From Pseudomonadota bacterium (GTDB lineage: Bacteria; Campylobacterota; Campylobacteria; Campylobacterales; Campylobacteraceae), in the NCBI GenBank assembly GCA_002746565.1, contig PDPI01000024.1, positions 1 to 64,000 of the forward strand: DNA of 64,000 nt. The letters are read 5' to 3'. Numbering within the stretch: position 1 is the stretch's first letter; each line of letters opens with the position of its first letter. Under the pieces are notes generated by a model. The model ran no database searches and was not told the DNA's origin. It saw nothing but the letters and a program-made list of their open reading frames with translations. A program made the position numbers and the translations under genes. This document shows positions 9,374 to 20,320 of the stretch, piece by piece.

Positions 9374-10032
9374 GATTTTTTCCTTATGATTTGTTTGATC
9401 TTAACCCCTCTTTTGATAAATAAAAACCCATCCTCTTCTTTTACATTTTTGTTAGATCCAAGTTTAGATGTGAGTTGCTTTCTTACATTTTTTTTCTTTT
9501 TATCAGAATAACCCTTTTTTTCCATGTATTCTTCCACATTTATCCATCTATCCACTTCAGTTTTAAGAACCAAACCCCTCTCATAAGGGCTTAACTCCTC
9601 AAGTCTGGCATCTATAATTTCGTTTTTATTTTTCATGTAAGTCATCAGTGGTCTAGTAACAAGGGCTACTATTTGTTTTAACTGCTTATCCCTTTGGGTA
9701 TAAATCCTCTCCACCTCATTTTTAGACTCTATAAGCAAATCCTCTTTTTCTTTTATGAGAGTTTTTTTATCATTTTCTAGGGAGCTTAGGTTTTCTTTTA
9801 ATTCTTGTATTTGTTCAAGTAGTAGATCTATATATTTGTCATTATCTGGGCTTTGTTTGGGCTTTGTTTGGGCTTTTTGTGGTTTTTTCTTTTGCATTTG
9901 GTCATCTAGCACCACATATTTGACCCCATTTTCAAGCACTGAATTTAGGGTATTTCTTCGTATTCTATTGTAAACTGCCTCTTTGGAAATTCCAAGAATA
10001 TCCGCCGCTTGTGCCACTGAATATTTATCCAC
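9370..10032 (-). CDS. HTH DNA-binding/coiled-coil protein
   Basis: N-terminal HTH 'YSVAQAADILGISKEAVYNRIRR' plus coiled coil. Confidence 0.65.
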   Translation of the reverse strand: MDKYSVAQAADILGISKEAVYNRIRRNTLNSVLENGVKYVVLDDQMQKKKPQKAQTKPKQSPDNDKYIDLLLEQIQELKENLSSLENDKKTLIKEKEDLLIESKNEVERIYTQRDKQLKQIVALVTRPLMTYMKNKNEIIDARLEELSPYERGLVLKTEVDRWINVEEYMEKKGYSDKKKKNVRKQLTSKLGSNKNVKEEDGFLFIKRGVKIKQIIRKKS

Positions 10033-10118
10033 AACTAACTCCTTTTTGAACTAACTAACGTGTTACGTGATGTTATTATGGCAAAATAAGTATAAAATTA
10101 AGGTAAAATTAAAAAAAT

Positions 10119-10140
10119 AGGTAGCCATTTTTGGCTACCT
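10119..10140 (-). terminator. Rho-independent terminator downstream of rpsU
   Basis: Perfect 9-bp stem AGGTAGCCA/TGGCTACCT followed on the minus strand by ATTTTTTT. Confidence 0.85.
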
Positions 10141-10146
10141 TGTGGT

Positions 10147-10359
10147 TTAGAGTCTTGATTCGTAACGACGCAGCATGTAAAGACGCTTGAGCATTTTCTT
10201 TCTAGCACTAATCTTTTGCTTCTTGCGAATCTCAGTCATAGGCTCGAAATATTTTCTAGCCCTAGCTTCTGTTACAACCAGGTTTCTGTCAGTTTGTTTC
10301 TTAAACTTCCTATAACCCTCGTCAAACGATTCATTTGGATACATCCTAATTCCAGGCAT
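10147..10359 (-). CDS. rpsU: 30S ribosomal protein S21
   Basis: '[61 protein letters not shown]'. Confidence 0.95.
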   Translation of the reverse strand: MPGIRMYPNESFDEGYRKFKKQTDRNLVVTEARARKYFEPMTEIRKKQKISARKKMLKRLYMLRRYESRL

Positions 10360-10474
10360 CCACTCTCACCGCCTTTCTTGTCAAAATAGGCTGTGAGTAT
10401 AGCTAAATTTTAAAATTTTAGCAAGGTTTATAAAGTAATGAAATTTTATGTTATAATTTCAAGAAGGATAAGTA

Positions 10475-11803
10475 ATGAAAATAGCAATAATCGGTGGCGG
10501 AATAAGTGGATTAACGACGGCTTTTTATATTAAATGGCAAAATCCAAGTTTGCATGTGGATGTTTATGAGGAAGGTTCATTTCTTGGTGGCAAAATGAGA
10601 ACCGAGGAAGTGGATGGATTTTATTTTGAAAATGGTACAAATGGTTTTTTGTCCAATAAACCTGACACTCTTGATCTTGTAAAAGATTGTAAAGCCCAAC
10701 ATTTACTTTTGAAAAGCAATGATCTAGCTCGCATAAGATTTATTTACAAAGATACCTTACATCAGCTTCCTGAGAGTCCAAAGGCTTTTTTGAAGACTAA
10801 ACTTTTGAGTTTTAAGGGTAAAGTTAGGGTTTTGCTTGAACCTTTTGTTAGGGCAAAAAAGGATGATAGCGATGAGACTTTGCAAGATTTTGGTTATAGG
10901 CGAGTTGGGCGGGAAATGACAGATGTTTTTTTGGATGCTATGGTGGCTGGGATATACGGCTCGACCCCATCTAAAATCTCTGTAAATGCTGCTTTTCCGC
11001 TGGTTGTGAACTTAGAAAGAGAATATGGTGGATTGTTTACTGGGATGATAAAAAAACGAAAAAAAAGTGCTGGTCCTGGTGGAATTTTGATGAGTTTTAA
11101 AAAAGGTGTTAGTTCATTTATAGATCATTTAGCTTCAAATTGCGGGGCAAATATATTTTTAAGCTCACCCGTAGAAAATATCCAAAAAGACGGCTTAAAA
11201 TATACCCTTACATGCAAAAATGAAAAAAAGGTTTACGACAAGGTTATACTTTCTACCCCATCTTTTGTTAGTGCAAAGTTAGTTAGTAGTTTTGACGAAA
11301 AATTGGCAAAAAAATTAGATGCTATCGCTTATACTCCCATAAGTGTGGTTGGTTTTGGTTTTGATGAGTTAGATCATGATTTGAAAGGTTTTGGACTGCT
11401 TACAACAAGTTCGGCAAAATTGGGAATCTTAGGCATTTTATGGGATAGCTCCATCTTTGAAGATAGGGCAAAGCAGGGCAAAAAATCTTTGCGTATCATG
11501 ATAGGTGGACAAAGAAATAAAGATCTAGCCCTAAAAAGTGATGATGAACTGATACAAATCGCAAAACAAGGTATCAAAGACACCATGAATATAAATGCAA
11601 ATCCAAGTGCGGTTTTTGTAAAACGCTATGAAAAAGGCATTCCTAGTTATGAGCTTGGACATCAAAAAAGGGTTAAAGAGATATTTGAGGAGTTGAAAAA
11701 GCATGAAGGATTGCATCTAAATTCTAATGCCTACAATGGGGTAGCCTTGAATGATTGTGTAAAAAATTCGCGCCAATGTGCTTTTGAGGTTTTGGATTTT
11801 TAA
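10475..11803 (+). CDS. FAD-dependent protoporphyrinogen oxidase-like protein (HemY/HemG-type)
   Basis: 'IAIIGGGISGLTTAFYI', 'EEGSFLGGKMRTEEVDGFYFENGTNGFL'. Confidence 0.8.
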   Translation: MKIAIIGGGISGLTTAFYIKWQNPSLHVDVYEEGSFLGGKMRTEEVDGFYFENGTNGFLSNKPDTLDLVKDCKAQHLLLKSNDLARIRFIYKDTLHQLPESPKAFLKTKLLSFKGKVRVLLEPFVRAKKDDSDETLQDFGYRRVGREMTDVFLDAMVAGIYGSTPSKISVNAAFPLVVNLEREYGGLFTGMIKKRKKSAGPGGILMSFKKGVSSFIDHLASNCGANIFLSSPVENIQKDGLKYTLTCKNEKKVYDKVILSTPSFVSAKLVSSFDEKLAKKLDAIAYTPISVVGFGFDELDHDLKGFGLLTTSSAKLGILGILWDSSIFEDRAKQGKKSLRIMIGGQRNKDLALKSDDELIQIAKQGIKDTMNINANPSAVFVKRYEKGIPSYELGHQKRVKEIFEELKKHEGLHLNSNAYNGVALNDCVKNSRQCAFEVLDF

Positions 11804-11867
11804 GTTTTTTTTATTTGTAACTCTGGTATAACAAGGGGGTTTTAAAATTTAAATTTAGGAGATTCGT

Positions 11868-12296
11868 ATGAATAAAGATACGTTTATTAAGGGTTCAAAA
11901 GTTGCATTAATTTGTGCTTCTTCTTTGTTGCTTGGTTTAAGCCTTACAGCTTGTGGTGGAAATAGTTCTTCAGATGAAGATAAAACGAAGGTAGAAAACA
12001 CAGGAAAGAAGCCAAGTCAAGAGCAAAATAAGGATCAAAATAAAGATCAAGAAAAAGAGCAGAATAAAGATAAAGACAAAGCGCAAGACAAGGATAAGGG
12101 ATCTAACAATGGACCTGGAGATTGTGTTGCTGAGGGTTCAACTGTTTATGTTACAGCAGAGGGTTGCACTTATTCTTTACCTAGGTTCAATGGCGGACAA
12201 AAAATGAGATATGTTTGTGAAAACGGACAAGTAAGCAATGGTATTATGTTTGCTCCTGCTATTAGTTTAAACGGTGTAACATTTAAATGTAAATAA
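11868..12296 (+). CDS. Lipoprotein with K/D/Q/N low-complexity linker
   Basis: Lipobox 'LSLTACGG'; 'QEQNKDQNKDQEKEQNKDKDKAQDKDKG'. Confidence 0.7.
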   Translation: MNKDTFIKGSKVALICASSLLLGLSLTACGGNSSSDEDKTKVENTGKKPSQEQNKDQNKDQEKEQNKDKDKAQDKDKGSNNGPGDCVAEGSTVYVTAEGCTYSLPRFNGGQKMRYVCENGQVSNGIMFAPAISLNGVTFKCK

Positions 12297-12369
12297 AAAC
12301 TAAAATAGGGGGGGGCGTAATCATTCTTAACTTCATAAATCTTTCAAACTAATTTGCTAAAATACTCCC

Positions 12370-14451
12370 ATGAGTAAAAAATACAAAATCTTAAAAGATG
12401 TCTTTGGTCATAGTCAATTTAGGGAATTTCAAGAGGAAATTATTGATGCCATTTTAGAAAAAAATGACTTGCTTGCCATCTTGCCAACGGGTGGAGGAAA
12501 ATCCCTTTGTTACCAACTTCCTGCACTTTTGTGCGATGGTTTAGTTGTGGTAATCTCGCCTTTAATTGCCCTAATGCAAGATCAAATCAAGGCCTTAAAT
12601 GAGCTTGGCCTTGGGGCTAATATGATAAATTCTATGCAAAGCAATGAAGAAAATGCTGAGGTTTTTAGGGCTCTGAAAAAGGGGGAAGTAAAATTTTTAT
12701 ATCTTGCTCCCGAAAGGCTTGTTTTGGGGGATTTTGTTCAGTTTTTAAGGGGGTTTGATATAGCCTATTTTGTTATAGATGAAGCCCACTGTGTTTCTGG
12801 TTGGGGACATGAGTTTAGGGCTGATTATAGAAATTTGGGGCAATTGAAAACTAATTTTCCACATGTGCCAATTGTAGCTTTTACAGCAACGGCAACAAGG
12901 AGGGTTGGCGAAGATATAATAAGCAGTTTAAATCTTGTAAAACCAAAACTATTTCGTGCGAAAACAAAAAGAGACAATCTTATCATAAGCGTACAAAAAC
13001 GCATCTCAAATGGAGCAAAACAAGCTCTCAACATAGTAAAAAAACATCCCAATCAATGTGGTATTATCTATACTTTTACCAGAAAAGAGTCCGAGAGATT
13101 GGCAGAATTTTTAAACAAAAATGGCTTGAGTACATTAAGCTATCACGCAGGACTTAGCAGTGAGCAAAGAAAAAAAGTTTATGGGCAATTTGCCTTTGAA
13201 AATGTCCAAATTGTAGTGGCAACCGTGGCCTTTGGTATGGGCATAGATAAGTCGAATATCAGGTTTATCATCCATACTAGTTTACCAAAAACCTTGGAAA
13301 ATTATTATCAAGAAATCGGCAGGGCTGGACGAGATGGGGAGATGTCTTATGTTTATCTTTTGTATTCAAAGTCCGATGAAATGGGAAGATTAAGGCAGAT
13401 TGAAGATAGCTTGGATGAGGGTTATAAGCAGATAAGTAAAGACAAATTAAGACAAATGTATAGATTTTGCATTTCTTCTAAGTGTCGCCATGAGTTGATA
13501 GCTAATTATTTTGAAGATGATATTTTGCCATGTGAGAGCTTATGTGATAATTGTACTAAGGGCGATGTGGAGCTGGTTGATATTAGCATTGATGCAAAAA
13601 AACTTTTATCTGCCATCTATCGCACAAACCAAACCTTTGGAGCTGGACATATAGTGGATATTTTACGAGGTTCAAAGGGTAAGAGGATACTAGAATTAGC
13701 CCATGATAGGTTGAGCGTTTATGGGATAGGCGGCAATCTTAGTAAAAATCAGTGGCACAATATAATTGATGTGCTTTTTGATAATGATATACTCATAAGC
13801 AATGAATTTAAAAGTTTAAAAATAACTCCCCAAGGTTTTGAAGTTTTAAAGGGCAAGCTTGAGGTATGGATGCCAAAAGATTTGTTAGAGATTGCCAAAG
13901 AGGAGAGCAAAAAAGAGGTTCCTTTTGGGGTAAATGAGGAAATTTTTGAAGAATTTAGACAGCTTAGATCTAAGATCTCAAACCAAACCCAAGTACCAGC
14001 TTACATAGTTTTTGATGATAAGGCTCTTAGGGAAATTTCCCAAAACCTACCCCAAAATGAAGAGGAATTTTTAAAAATAAACGGGGTTGGAAATATAAAA
14101 TTAGAAAAATACGGCAAGGACTTTATCTCTTTAGCTAAAAAAATAAAATTAAAATACAAAATCCCAGACACAAAACTAGGCAAAACCCATCTAGAAACCT
14201 ATAAACTTTTAGGCCAATGTCAAAATATAGAAGAGTTAGTAAAAATAAGAGATCTAAGCGAAAACACCATAATCTCCCATCTAAATCTACTCCACCAACA
14301 CCATAAAATAAACGATGAAAACAAAGAAAAACTTCTAAGCCAGATCAAAATCCCCGAAAATATATCATCATGGATAAAAGAGGGAACTAAGATGGGAGAT
14401 CTAAAAAAATTAAGGGAATACCTTTACAAATTTGAGTTGCTGGAGGGTTAA
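12370..14451 (+). CDS. recQ: ATP-dependent DNA helicase RecQ
   Basis: 'LPTGGGKSLCYQLPALL', 'IDEAHCVSGWGHEFRADYR', 'QEIGRAGRDG'. Confidence 0.95.
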   Translation: MSKKYKILKDVFGHSQFREFQEEIIDAILEKNDLLAILPTGGGKSLCYQLPALLCDGLVVVISPLIALMQDQIKALNELGLGANMINSMQSNEENAEVFRALKKGEVKFLYLAPERLVLGDFVQFLRGFDIAYFVIDEAHCVSGWGHEFRADYRNLGQLKTNFPHVPIVAFTATATRRVGEDIISSLNLVKPKLFRAKTKRDNLIISVQKRISNGAKQALNIVKKHPNQCGIIYTFTRKESERLAEFLNKNGLSTLSYHAGLSSEQRKKVYGQFAFENVQIVVATVAFGMGIDKSNIRFIIHTSLPKTLENYYQEIGRAGRDGEMSYVYLLYSKSDEMGRLRQIEDSLDEGYKQISKDKLRQMYRFCISSKCRHELIANYFEDDILPCESLCDNCTKGDVELVDISIDAKKLLSAIYRTNQTFGAGHIVDILRGSKGKRILELAHDRLSVYGIGGNLSKNQWHNIIDVLFDNDILISNEFKSLKITPQGFEVLKGKLEVWMPKDLLEIAKEESKKEVPFGVNEEIFEEFRQLRSKISNQTQVPAYIVFDDKALREISQNLPQNEEEFLKINGVGNIKLEKYGKDFISLAKKIKLKYKIPDTKLGKTHLETYKLLGQCQNIEELVKIRDLSENTIISHLNLLHQHHKINDENKEKLLSQIKIPENISSWIKEGTKMGDLKKLREYLYKFELLEG

Positions 14452-14493
14452 AATAAATCTGCCACAACAGCTACTATTTTAAAATATATTTTG

Positions 14494-15510
14494 TTAGACT
14501 ATAACAGCTTTCTTATTCCCTTTTTCCACCTCTCCTATCACATATCCATCTGTTTTTGATAGGATCTCATGTGTATTTTCTTGGCTTACACACAATACCA
14601 AACCAACTCCCATGTTGAAAGTTCTTAGCATTTCATCTTTGCTAATATATTTTGCCATAAAGTCAAAAATTGGTAGGATTTTTAATTTGGATTTATCTAT
14701 TTTTGCTTGCAAACCATTTGGCAACATACGAGGTGTGTTTTCCACCAAACCTCCGCCAGTTATGTGGGCTAGGGCGTTGATTTTATCCTTTAGGGCTAAA
14801 AATTCTTTTACATAAATCCTAGTTGGCTCAAGTAAAACATCTATGAGTTTTTTACCCTCAAAGTTGCTTTCAAAATCCATTTTCAACTTTTCAAAAAAGA
14901 GTTTTCTGACTAAAGAATAACCATTTGAGTGAATACCTGAACTTGGCAGTGCAACCAAAATGTCGCCTTTTTTTACATGCAAACTTCTATCTAGTTCATC
15001 TTTTTCACCAATTCCCACGGCAAAACCAGCCAAATCAAAATCATCTTTCAAATACATACCAGGCATCTCGGCACTTTCTCCACCGATTAGGGAACATTTT
15101 GCTCTTTTGCAGCCCTCAGTTATGCCCTTTACGATCTGGACAGATTTTTCCACATCCAACTTTGAAGTTGCATAATAATCAAGAAAAAAAGCAGGAGTTG
15201 CAAAGTTGCAGATTAGATCATTAACACACATGGCAACGAGGTCTATACCCACACTATCTAACTTTCCACTCTCAATGGCAAGTTTTAACTTTGTTCCAAC
15301 TCCATCAGTTGCCCCTAAAAGAACAGGCTTTTTGTAGCCGCTTGGAAGCTCATACGCTCCAGCAAATGAGCCAATGCCACCTAAGACATTGCTATCAAAG
15401 GTGGACTTAACTAAGGGTTTAATTTGCTCAACAAATTCATTTCCAGCATCTATATCAACGCCAGAATCTTTGTAGCTTATTTTGCTCACTCTTTTTTCCC
15501 AAATTTGCAA
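14494..15510 (-). CDS. purM: Phosphoribosylformylglycinamidine cyclo-ligase
   Basis: 'SYKDSGVDIDAGNEFVEQIKPLV', 'GATDGVGTKLKLA', 'GGESAEMPGMY'. Confidence 0.95.
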   Translation of the reverse strand: MQIWEKRVSKISYKDSGVDIDAGNEFVEQIKPLVKSTFDSNVLGGIGSFAGAYELPSGYKKPVLLGATDGVGTKLKLAIESGKLDSVGIDLVAMCVNDLICNFATPAFFLDYYATSKLDVEKSVQIVKGITEGCKRAKCSLIGGESAEMPGMYLKDDFDLAGFAVGIGEKDELDRSLHVKKGDILVALPSSGIHSNGYSLVRKLFFEKLKMDFESNFEGKKLIDVLLEPTRIYVKEFLALKDKINALAHITGGGLVENTPRMLPNGLQAKIDKSKLKILPIFDFMAKYISKDEMLRTFNMGVGLVLCVSQENTHEILSKTDGYVIGEVEKGNKKAVIV

Positions 15511-15698
15511 GTAGGTATAAGCTTTTTAAGTATAAAAACACCTGGGCAAAAATTTGTTAAAGCCCAAATTAGCAGCATAACCGCCATAAAAACAAGCATA
15601 TATGTTCCTATAAAAAAGTCATATCCATGCATAACACCTATGGAAGCGATAATGAAAATCGCCATTATAATTCTATGTATTCTTTCAACACAAATCAT
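15486..15698 (-). CDS. DUF2892-like small membrane protein
   Basis: 'ERIHRIIMAIFII...LLIWALTNFCPGVFIL'. Confidence 0.65.
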   Translation of the reverse strand: MICVERIHRIIMAIFIIASIGVMHGYDFFIGTYMLVFMAVMLLIWALTNFCPGVFILKKLIPTCKFGKKE

Positions 15699-15768
15699 AT
15701 TATCTCCTTGTAAATTTTTATGAAATTTTAACTAAAAGATGTTAAGATTAGCTTTAAAGGAATTGAAA

Positions 15769-16374
15769 ATGGATTTTATTTATGCCTTTGCCCTAAGCGG
15801 GGGAATTGCAACTGGAAAAAGCACGGTAGCAGACAAGCTTAAAAGCTTGGGATTTGATTTGATAGATCTAGATTTGATTGCCCATGAGCTTTTGGATTTA
15901 CATGCAGAAAGCATAGGTGTGATTTTTGGAAAAGAGTTTATAAAAAAACAAAGGGTTGATAGAAAGGCTCTTGGACTGCTTGTTTTTAGTAACAAAAAAG
16001 CTAGAAAAAAATTGGAAAATTTTTTACATCCGCTAATCAAGCAAGAAGCTATCAAGCTTTCACGAAAATTTGAAGAGAAAAAAGAGCCTTATTTTATCGA
16101 TATTCCTTTGTTTTTTGAGGGTAGATCTTATGATATAAAGCATAGTATTTTAGTTTATGCACCTAAGAATTTGCAACTTTTAAGGCTCATGAAACGCTCA
16201 CATCTAAGCAAAAAAGAAGCCCTAGCGAGGATAGAAGCTCAAATGAATATAGAAAAAAAGAAGAAAATGGCCAATTTTATTATCGACAATAGTAAGGATT
16301 TAAAGCATTTAGAAAAAGAGATAAAAAGATTGCAAATTTGGATAAAGGATATCAATGAAAGTATCAAAATATAG
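15769..16374 (+). CDS. coaE: Dephospho-CoA kinase
   Basis: 'ALSGGIATGKSTVADKLKSLGFDLIDLDLIAHELL'; start moved to the internal ATG. Confidence 0.92.
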   Translation: MDFIYAFALSGGIATGKSTVADKLKSLGFDLIDLDLIAHELLDLHAESIGVIFGKEFIKKQRVDRKALGLLVFSNKKARKKLENFLHPLIKQEAIKLSRKFEEKKEPYFIDIPLFFEGRSYDIKHSILVYAPKNLQLLRLMKRSHLSKKEALARIEAQMNIEKKKKMANFIIDNSKDLKHLEKEIKRLQIWIKDINESIKI

Positions 16375-17098
16375 TGCAAGTGGAAATGATTTTGTGATTT
16401 TTCATAGTTTCGTAAAAAAAGATAGGAGCGATCTAGCTATCAAGCTTTGCGATCGACATGAAGGGGTTGGGGCTGATGGACTTATAGTATTACTTCCCCA
16501 TGAAAAATACGATTTTCAATGGCAATTTTACAACTCCGATGGCAGTGAAGCTTCCATGTGTGGAAATGGAACAAGAGCTTGTGCCTTATATGCTTACCAA
16601 AATGATTTAGCTGACGAGAAAATGAACTTTTTAACTGGTGCAGGGGCGATAAGTGCTAGTATTTGTGGCTTTGAGGTAGAAAGTGCTTTAACTAAGCCGA
16701 TTACCCTAAAAGAACCCTTTGAAGAAGAGGGTAGGCAGTGGCATTTTTACGATACGGGCGTTCCCCATTTGGTTACATATTGCGATGATTTACAAAAAGA
16801 GTGGGATATGGATCTTGCTAAAAAAATGCGTCAAAAATACAATGCAAATGTAAATTTCGCAAATCTAAACCAGTCTTTACATGTAAGAACCTATGAAAGA
16901 GGAGTTGAAGACGAAACCAAAGCGTGTGGTACTGGAATGGTTGCTTGTTTTTTGGGTTTAAATCTAAGCAAAAAAATAGGCAATAAAATCCAAGTCATAC
17001 CAAAAAGTGGCGAGTTGCTTGAGGTTAGAAAAGATGGAGAAAATTTATATTTTAAGGGCAAGGTTAGGCATACTTTTGATGGGATTGTGAAGGTTTGA
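16355..17098 (+). CDS. dapF: Diaminopimelate epimerase
   Basis: 'KYSASGNDFVIFH', 'MCGNGTRACALYAY', 'ETKACGTGMVACF'. Confidence 0.95.
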   Translation: MKVSKYSASGNDFVIFHSFVKKDRSDLAIKLCDRHEGVGADGLIVLLPHEKYDFQWQFYNSDGSEASMCGNGTRACALYAYQNDLADEKMNFLTGAGAISASICGFEVESALTKPITLKEPFEEEGRQWHFYDTGVPHLVTYCDDLQKEWDMDLAKKMRQKYNANVNFANLNQSLHVRTYERGVEDETKACGTGMVACFLGLNLSKKIGNKIQVIPKSGELLEVRKDGENLYFKGKVRHTFDGIVKV

Positions 17099-17186
17099 GA
17101 AGTTGAGTTTTTGAGATCGGGTAAGATTATTTGTATTTTTACATGTTTTAGGTTAAAATACGGCTAGATAATTTTAAGGATTTGTT

Positions 17187-17480
17187 ATGATAGTTTTAGA
17201 GGTAGATACTAATGATAAAAGCAAGATTGATGAATTTATATCTTTTGCCATTGAAAAATTCAATTTTAAAATAAAAGTATCGGATGAGCAAAAAGTCCAC
17301 AAGAAGTCCTTAGGTATTTCACTAGATGAAAAAATTAAGAGTTCTAGATCTATAAATTCCAAACAAGCTTACAAAGTTAAAACGGCGATAAATGGCATAA
17401 ATAGCCTAATGGATCCCAATAAAATAAATTTATCACTTGCTCAAGTTAAGGAGCAATATTTTGCAAAAAAGAATAGCTGA
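17187..17480 (+). CDS. Putative antitoxin of a PIN-toxin module
   Basis: 97-aa ORF directly upstream of and adjoining the PIN ORF. Confidence 0.55.
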   Translation: MIVLEVDTNDKSKIDEFISFAIEKFNFKIKVSDEQKVHKKSLGISLDEKIKSSRSINSKQAYKVKTAINGINSLMDPNKINLSLAQVKEQYFAKKNS

Positions 17481-17899
17481 TGGGTCTAAAAATATATGTG
17501 GATACAAATATTTTTTTAGATTCTATTTTAAAAAGAGATGATAGAATATCCAATGAAGTTTTGTATTTTTTGCAAGATAGGGGATTTGAAATAGTTTTAA
17601 ATGATATTTCTATTGTAAATATTCATTATTTTGCTAAAAAGGGCTTAAAGGCAAAAGAGTTAAAGAAATACATTAATATACTTTTGGATAATTTTACCAT
17701 CGTTTCGGTCGATGAGGTCTTGTTAAAAAAAGCAATAAATTCTAATTTTAGCGATTTTGAAGATGGAGTTCAGTATTTTTGTGCCTTTAGTATAGATGCA
17801 GATTTGATAATAACCAACGATAAAAAAGGTTTTAGAAATTCCCATATAGAGACAATAACTTCAAAAGAGTTTTATGTTAAATATGTAAAAAATACTTAG
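17480..17899 (+). CDS. PIN-domain toxin (VapC-like)
   Basis: 'IYVDTNIFLDSIL' and 'FSDFEDGVQYFCAFSIDADLIITNDKKGF' carry the PIN acidic residues. Confidence 0.8.
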   Translation: MGLKIYVDTNIFLDSILKRDDRISNEVLYFLQDRGFEIVLNDISIVNIHYFAKKGLKAKELKKYINILLDNFTIVSVDEVLLKKAINSNFSDFEDGVQYFCAFSIDADLIITNDKKGFRNSHIETITSKEFYVKYVKNT

Positions 17900-17901
17900 A
17901 A

Positions 17902-18969
17902 TTACAACCCAGCTTCTTTAATGGCTTCGGCTTGATAGTAGGTGATGATTGGATCTATGATCTCATCGAAAAGTCCGCCCTCTAAGATGGCATCTAGGCG
18001 ATAGAGGGTTAGGTTTATTCTGTGGTCGCTGATACGATTTTGGGGGTAGTTGTAGGTTCTTATCCTTGCACTTCTATCGCCACTGCCAACTTGGGATTTT
18101 CTTTTTTCACTTTGGGAAGCCATTTTTTCTTGCTCTTGTAAGTCATAAAGTCTAGCTTTTAAAACCTTCATGGCGGCTTCTTTGTTTTTGTGTTGGCTTT
18201 TGCCATCTTGATTTGTTACTACAAGTCCTGATGGTTTGTGGGTAATTCTCACGGCACTATCGGTAGTGTTTACACTTTGACCGCCATTTCCACTAGATCT
18301 CATTACGTCTATCTCTAAGTCATTTGGATTGATTTCGATTTCCACATCATCAACTTCTGGCATGATGGCAACCGTGATGGCTGAGGTGTGAACTCTTCCT
18401 TGGGATTCCGTGGCTGGAACCCTTTGAACCCTATGAACTCCACCCTCATATTTTAACCTACTATAAGCTCCCTCGCCCTTAACAAGCAAGATAACTTCCT
18501 TTAGACCTCCCATTATCCCATCGCTTTGGCTAACAACTTCTATCTTCCAACCTTTAAGCTCAGCATATCTAAGATAGGAGCGAAATAGATCAGCCACAAA
18601 CAAAGCAGCCTCATCTCCGCCCGTTCCTGCACGAAGTTCTAGGAAAATGTTTTTATTATCATTTGGGTCTTTTGGAAGTAGTAAAAGTTTTATATCCTCT
18701 TCTAAGGAAATTTTTAAAGGCTCTAACTCTTTTAACTCTTCTTTTGCAAGCTCACTAAGTTCACTATCTTCTAGCAATTCTTTATTTTCCAAAATGCCCT
18801 CACATGTTTGGATGTATTCTTGTGCTTTGTTTTTAATGTCTTCAAGATCTGAGCGTTCCTTTGAAAGTTCAGTCATCTTTTTTATGTCATTGGCAATTTC
18901 TGGGGAACTAAGAAGTTTGGTTAACTCCTCATAGCGTTCCAAAAATGGTTGAAGTTTTTGTATGAGCAT
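17902..18969 (-). CDS. prfA: Peptide chain release factor 1
   Basis: '[20 protein letters not shown]', '[21 protein letters not shown]'. Confidence 0.95.
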   Translation of the reverse strand: MLIQKLQPFLERYEELTKLLSSPEIANDIKKMTELSKERSDLEDIKNKAQEYIQTCEGILENKELLEDSELSELAKEELKELEPLKISLEEDIKLLLLPKDPNDNKNIFLELRAGTGGDEAALFVADLFRSYLRYAELKGWKIEVVSQSDGIMGGLKEVILLVKGEGAYSRLKYEGGVHRVQRVPATESQGRVHTSAITVAIMPEVDDVEIEINPNDLEIDVMRSSGNGGQSVNTTDSAVRITHKPSGLVVTNQDGKSQHKNKEAAMKVLKARLYDLQEQEKMASQSEKRKSQVGSGDRSARIRTYNYPQNRISDHRINLTLYRLDAILEGGLFDEIIDPIITYYQAEAIKEAGL

Positions 18970-18990
18970 AGGGGGAGACGCCGCCTTAGA

Positions 18991-19266
18991 TTAGGCAGCT
19001 TTTTCGTTTAATGAATTTACAAGTTTTGCTAAACGACTAACTTTTCTAGCCGCTGAGTTTTTCTTTAAAAATCCCCTGCTTACGTAAGAGTGCAAGGCTT
19101 TATTTGCAACTTTGAAAGCCTCATCCGCTTTTGTTTTATCCTTTGTTTCTACTGCCTCACGTACGGCTTTAACTATATTTTTCATTCTTGTTCTATAAAA
19201 ACGATTTCTCTCAGTTCTAACTTTTGTTTGACGAGTACGCTTTTGGGCTGATTTGTGGTTTGCCAT
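18991..19266 (-). CDS. rpsT: 30S ribosomal protein S20
   Basis: '[30 protein letters not shown]'. Confidence 0.95.
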   Translation of the reverse strand: MANHKSAQKRTRQTKVRTERNRFYRTRMKNIVKAVREAVETKDKTKADEAFKVANKALHSYVSRGFLKKNSAARKVSRLAKLVNSLNEKAA

Positions 19267-19354
19267 TGTGGTTTTCCCTTTTTATTATAATTTTAAGCTT
19301 GTGATTATAGTAAATTTTACTTTAAACTTTGCTTATTTTAAGTAATTTTTAAAT

Positions 19355-20320
19355 TTATCCCCCAGTTTCATAAAAAGCCCTAGATGAGGTTTCACTCTCC
19401 TCCTCTTTCCAACGATTTTTTTCGGGCTTATTTCTCAAAACCTCTCTTAAAACTTCAGATGCACCCTCTATATCCCCTTTTCTCACATGTTCTTTTATAC
19501 TCAGTGCCTCATCAAAGTACAAACAGGGTATAAGTAAGCCCTCAGCATTTAGTCTTATGCGGTTACAAGTTTCGCAAAAATCGTGCTTATGGGGGTTTAT
19601 TATGCCAAACTTGTATCCATTTTCTAACTCATAAAGTTCAGATGGAGAAGAACCCTTTCTTCCTAGGCTTTTAAAGGGGTATTTTTTTCTTATAATTTCT
19701 TGAATTTGATCTGATTTTAAACCTTTTAAATTTTGGTTCGCATGGGAATTTTCCATGTATTCTATGAATCTCACATGACAATTTTTTGCCATGGAGTATT
19801 CTAGGATATCTAAAATTTCATCCTCATTTATCCCAAGCATGGGAACACAATTTAGTTTTACATATAAACCCTCTTTTAGTGCTGCGTCAATGCCTTTTAA
19901 AACTTTACCCAACATATCCTTTTGAGTTATCAGTTTTGCTCTAAGAGGTTTTAGGGTATCAAGGGAAATGTTTACTCTTTTTAGCCCTGCATTTTTTAAT
20001 TTTTTCGCCACTTTTTCAAGCAGATAAGCATTTGTGGTTAGGGCTAGATCTATATCATTTTTATGCTCATGTATCATTTTTATAAAAGTGTCTAGATCTT
20101 GTCTTAAAAGCGGTTCGCCGCCAGTTATGCGTATTTTATTTATTCCCTCATCGATTGCCACTTTGACAAATGAAAAAAGCTCTTCAAAGCTGAGTAAATT
20201 TTCCTTTGGTTGCCAAGAGAAAGGTTTTTCAGGCATGCAGTATTGGCATCTAAAATTACACCTTTGGGTTACTGAAATTCTTAGATAATTTACCTCTCTC
20301 CCGTGTCCGTCTGTTAGCAA
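19355..20320 (-). CDS. moaA: GTP 3',8-cyclase MoaA
   Basis: Radical SAM '[11 protein letters not shown]', '[10 protein letters not shown]', C-terminal 'CETCNRIRL...C'. Confidence 0.95.
   Translation of the reverse strand: MLTDGHGREVNYLRISVTQRCNFRCQYCMPEKPFSWQPKENLLSFEELFSFVKVAIDEGINKIRITGGEPLLRQDLDTFIKMIHEHKNDIDLALTTNAYLLEKVAKKLKNAGLKRVNISLDTLKPLRAKLITQKDMLGKVLKGIDAALKEGLYVKLNCVPMLGINEDEILDILEYSMAKNCHVRFIEYMENSHANQNLKGLKSDQIQEIIRKKYPFKSLGRKGSSPSELYELENGYKFGIINPHKHDFCETCNRIRLNAEGLLIPCLYFDEALSIKEHVRKGDIEGASEVLREVLRNKPEKNRWKEEESETSSRAFYETGG

Noticed and set aside
12001-12110. K/D/Q repeats in the 11868 lipoprotein as a possible repeat-based phase-variable region
   Set aside because: Degenerate low-complexity linker without exact tandem units; typical lipoprotein spacer.
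14925-15224. Overlapping plus-strand ORFs opposite purM (14612, 14925, 14960)
   Set aside because: Antisense shadow ORFs in a clearly coding purM gene; low-complexity composition, no family features. The same applies to most other track ORFs lying opposite housekeeping genes (e.g. 7999, 11374, 21590, 40137, 55907, 61711).
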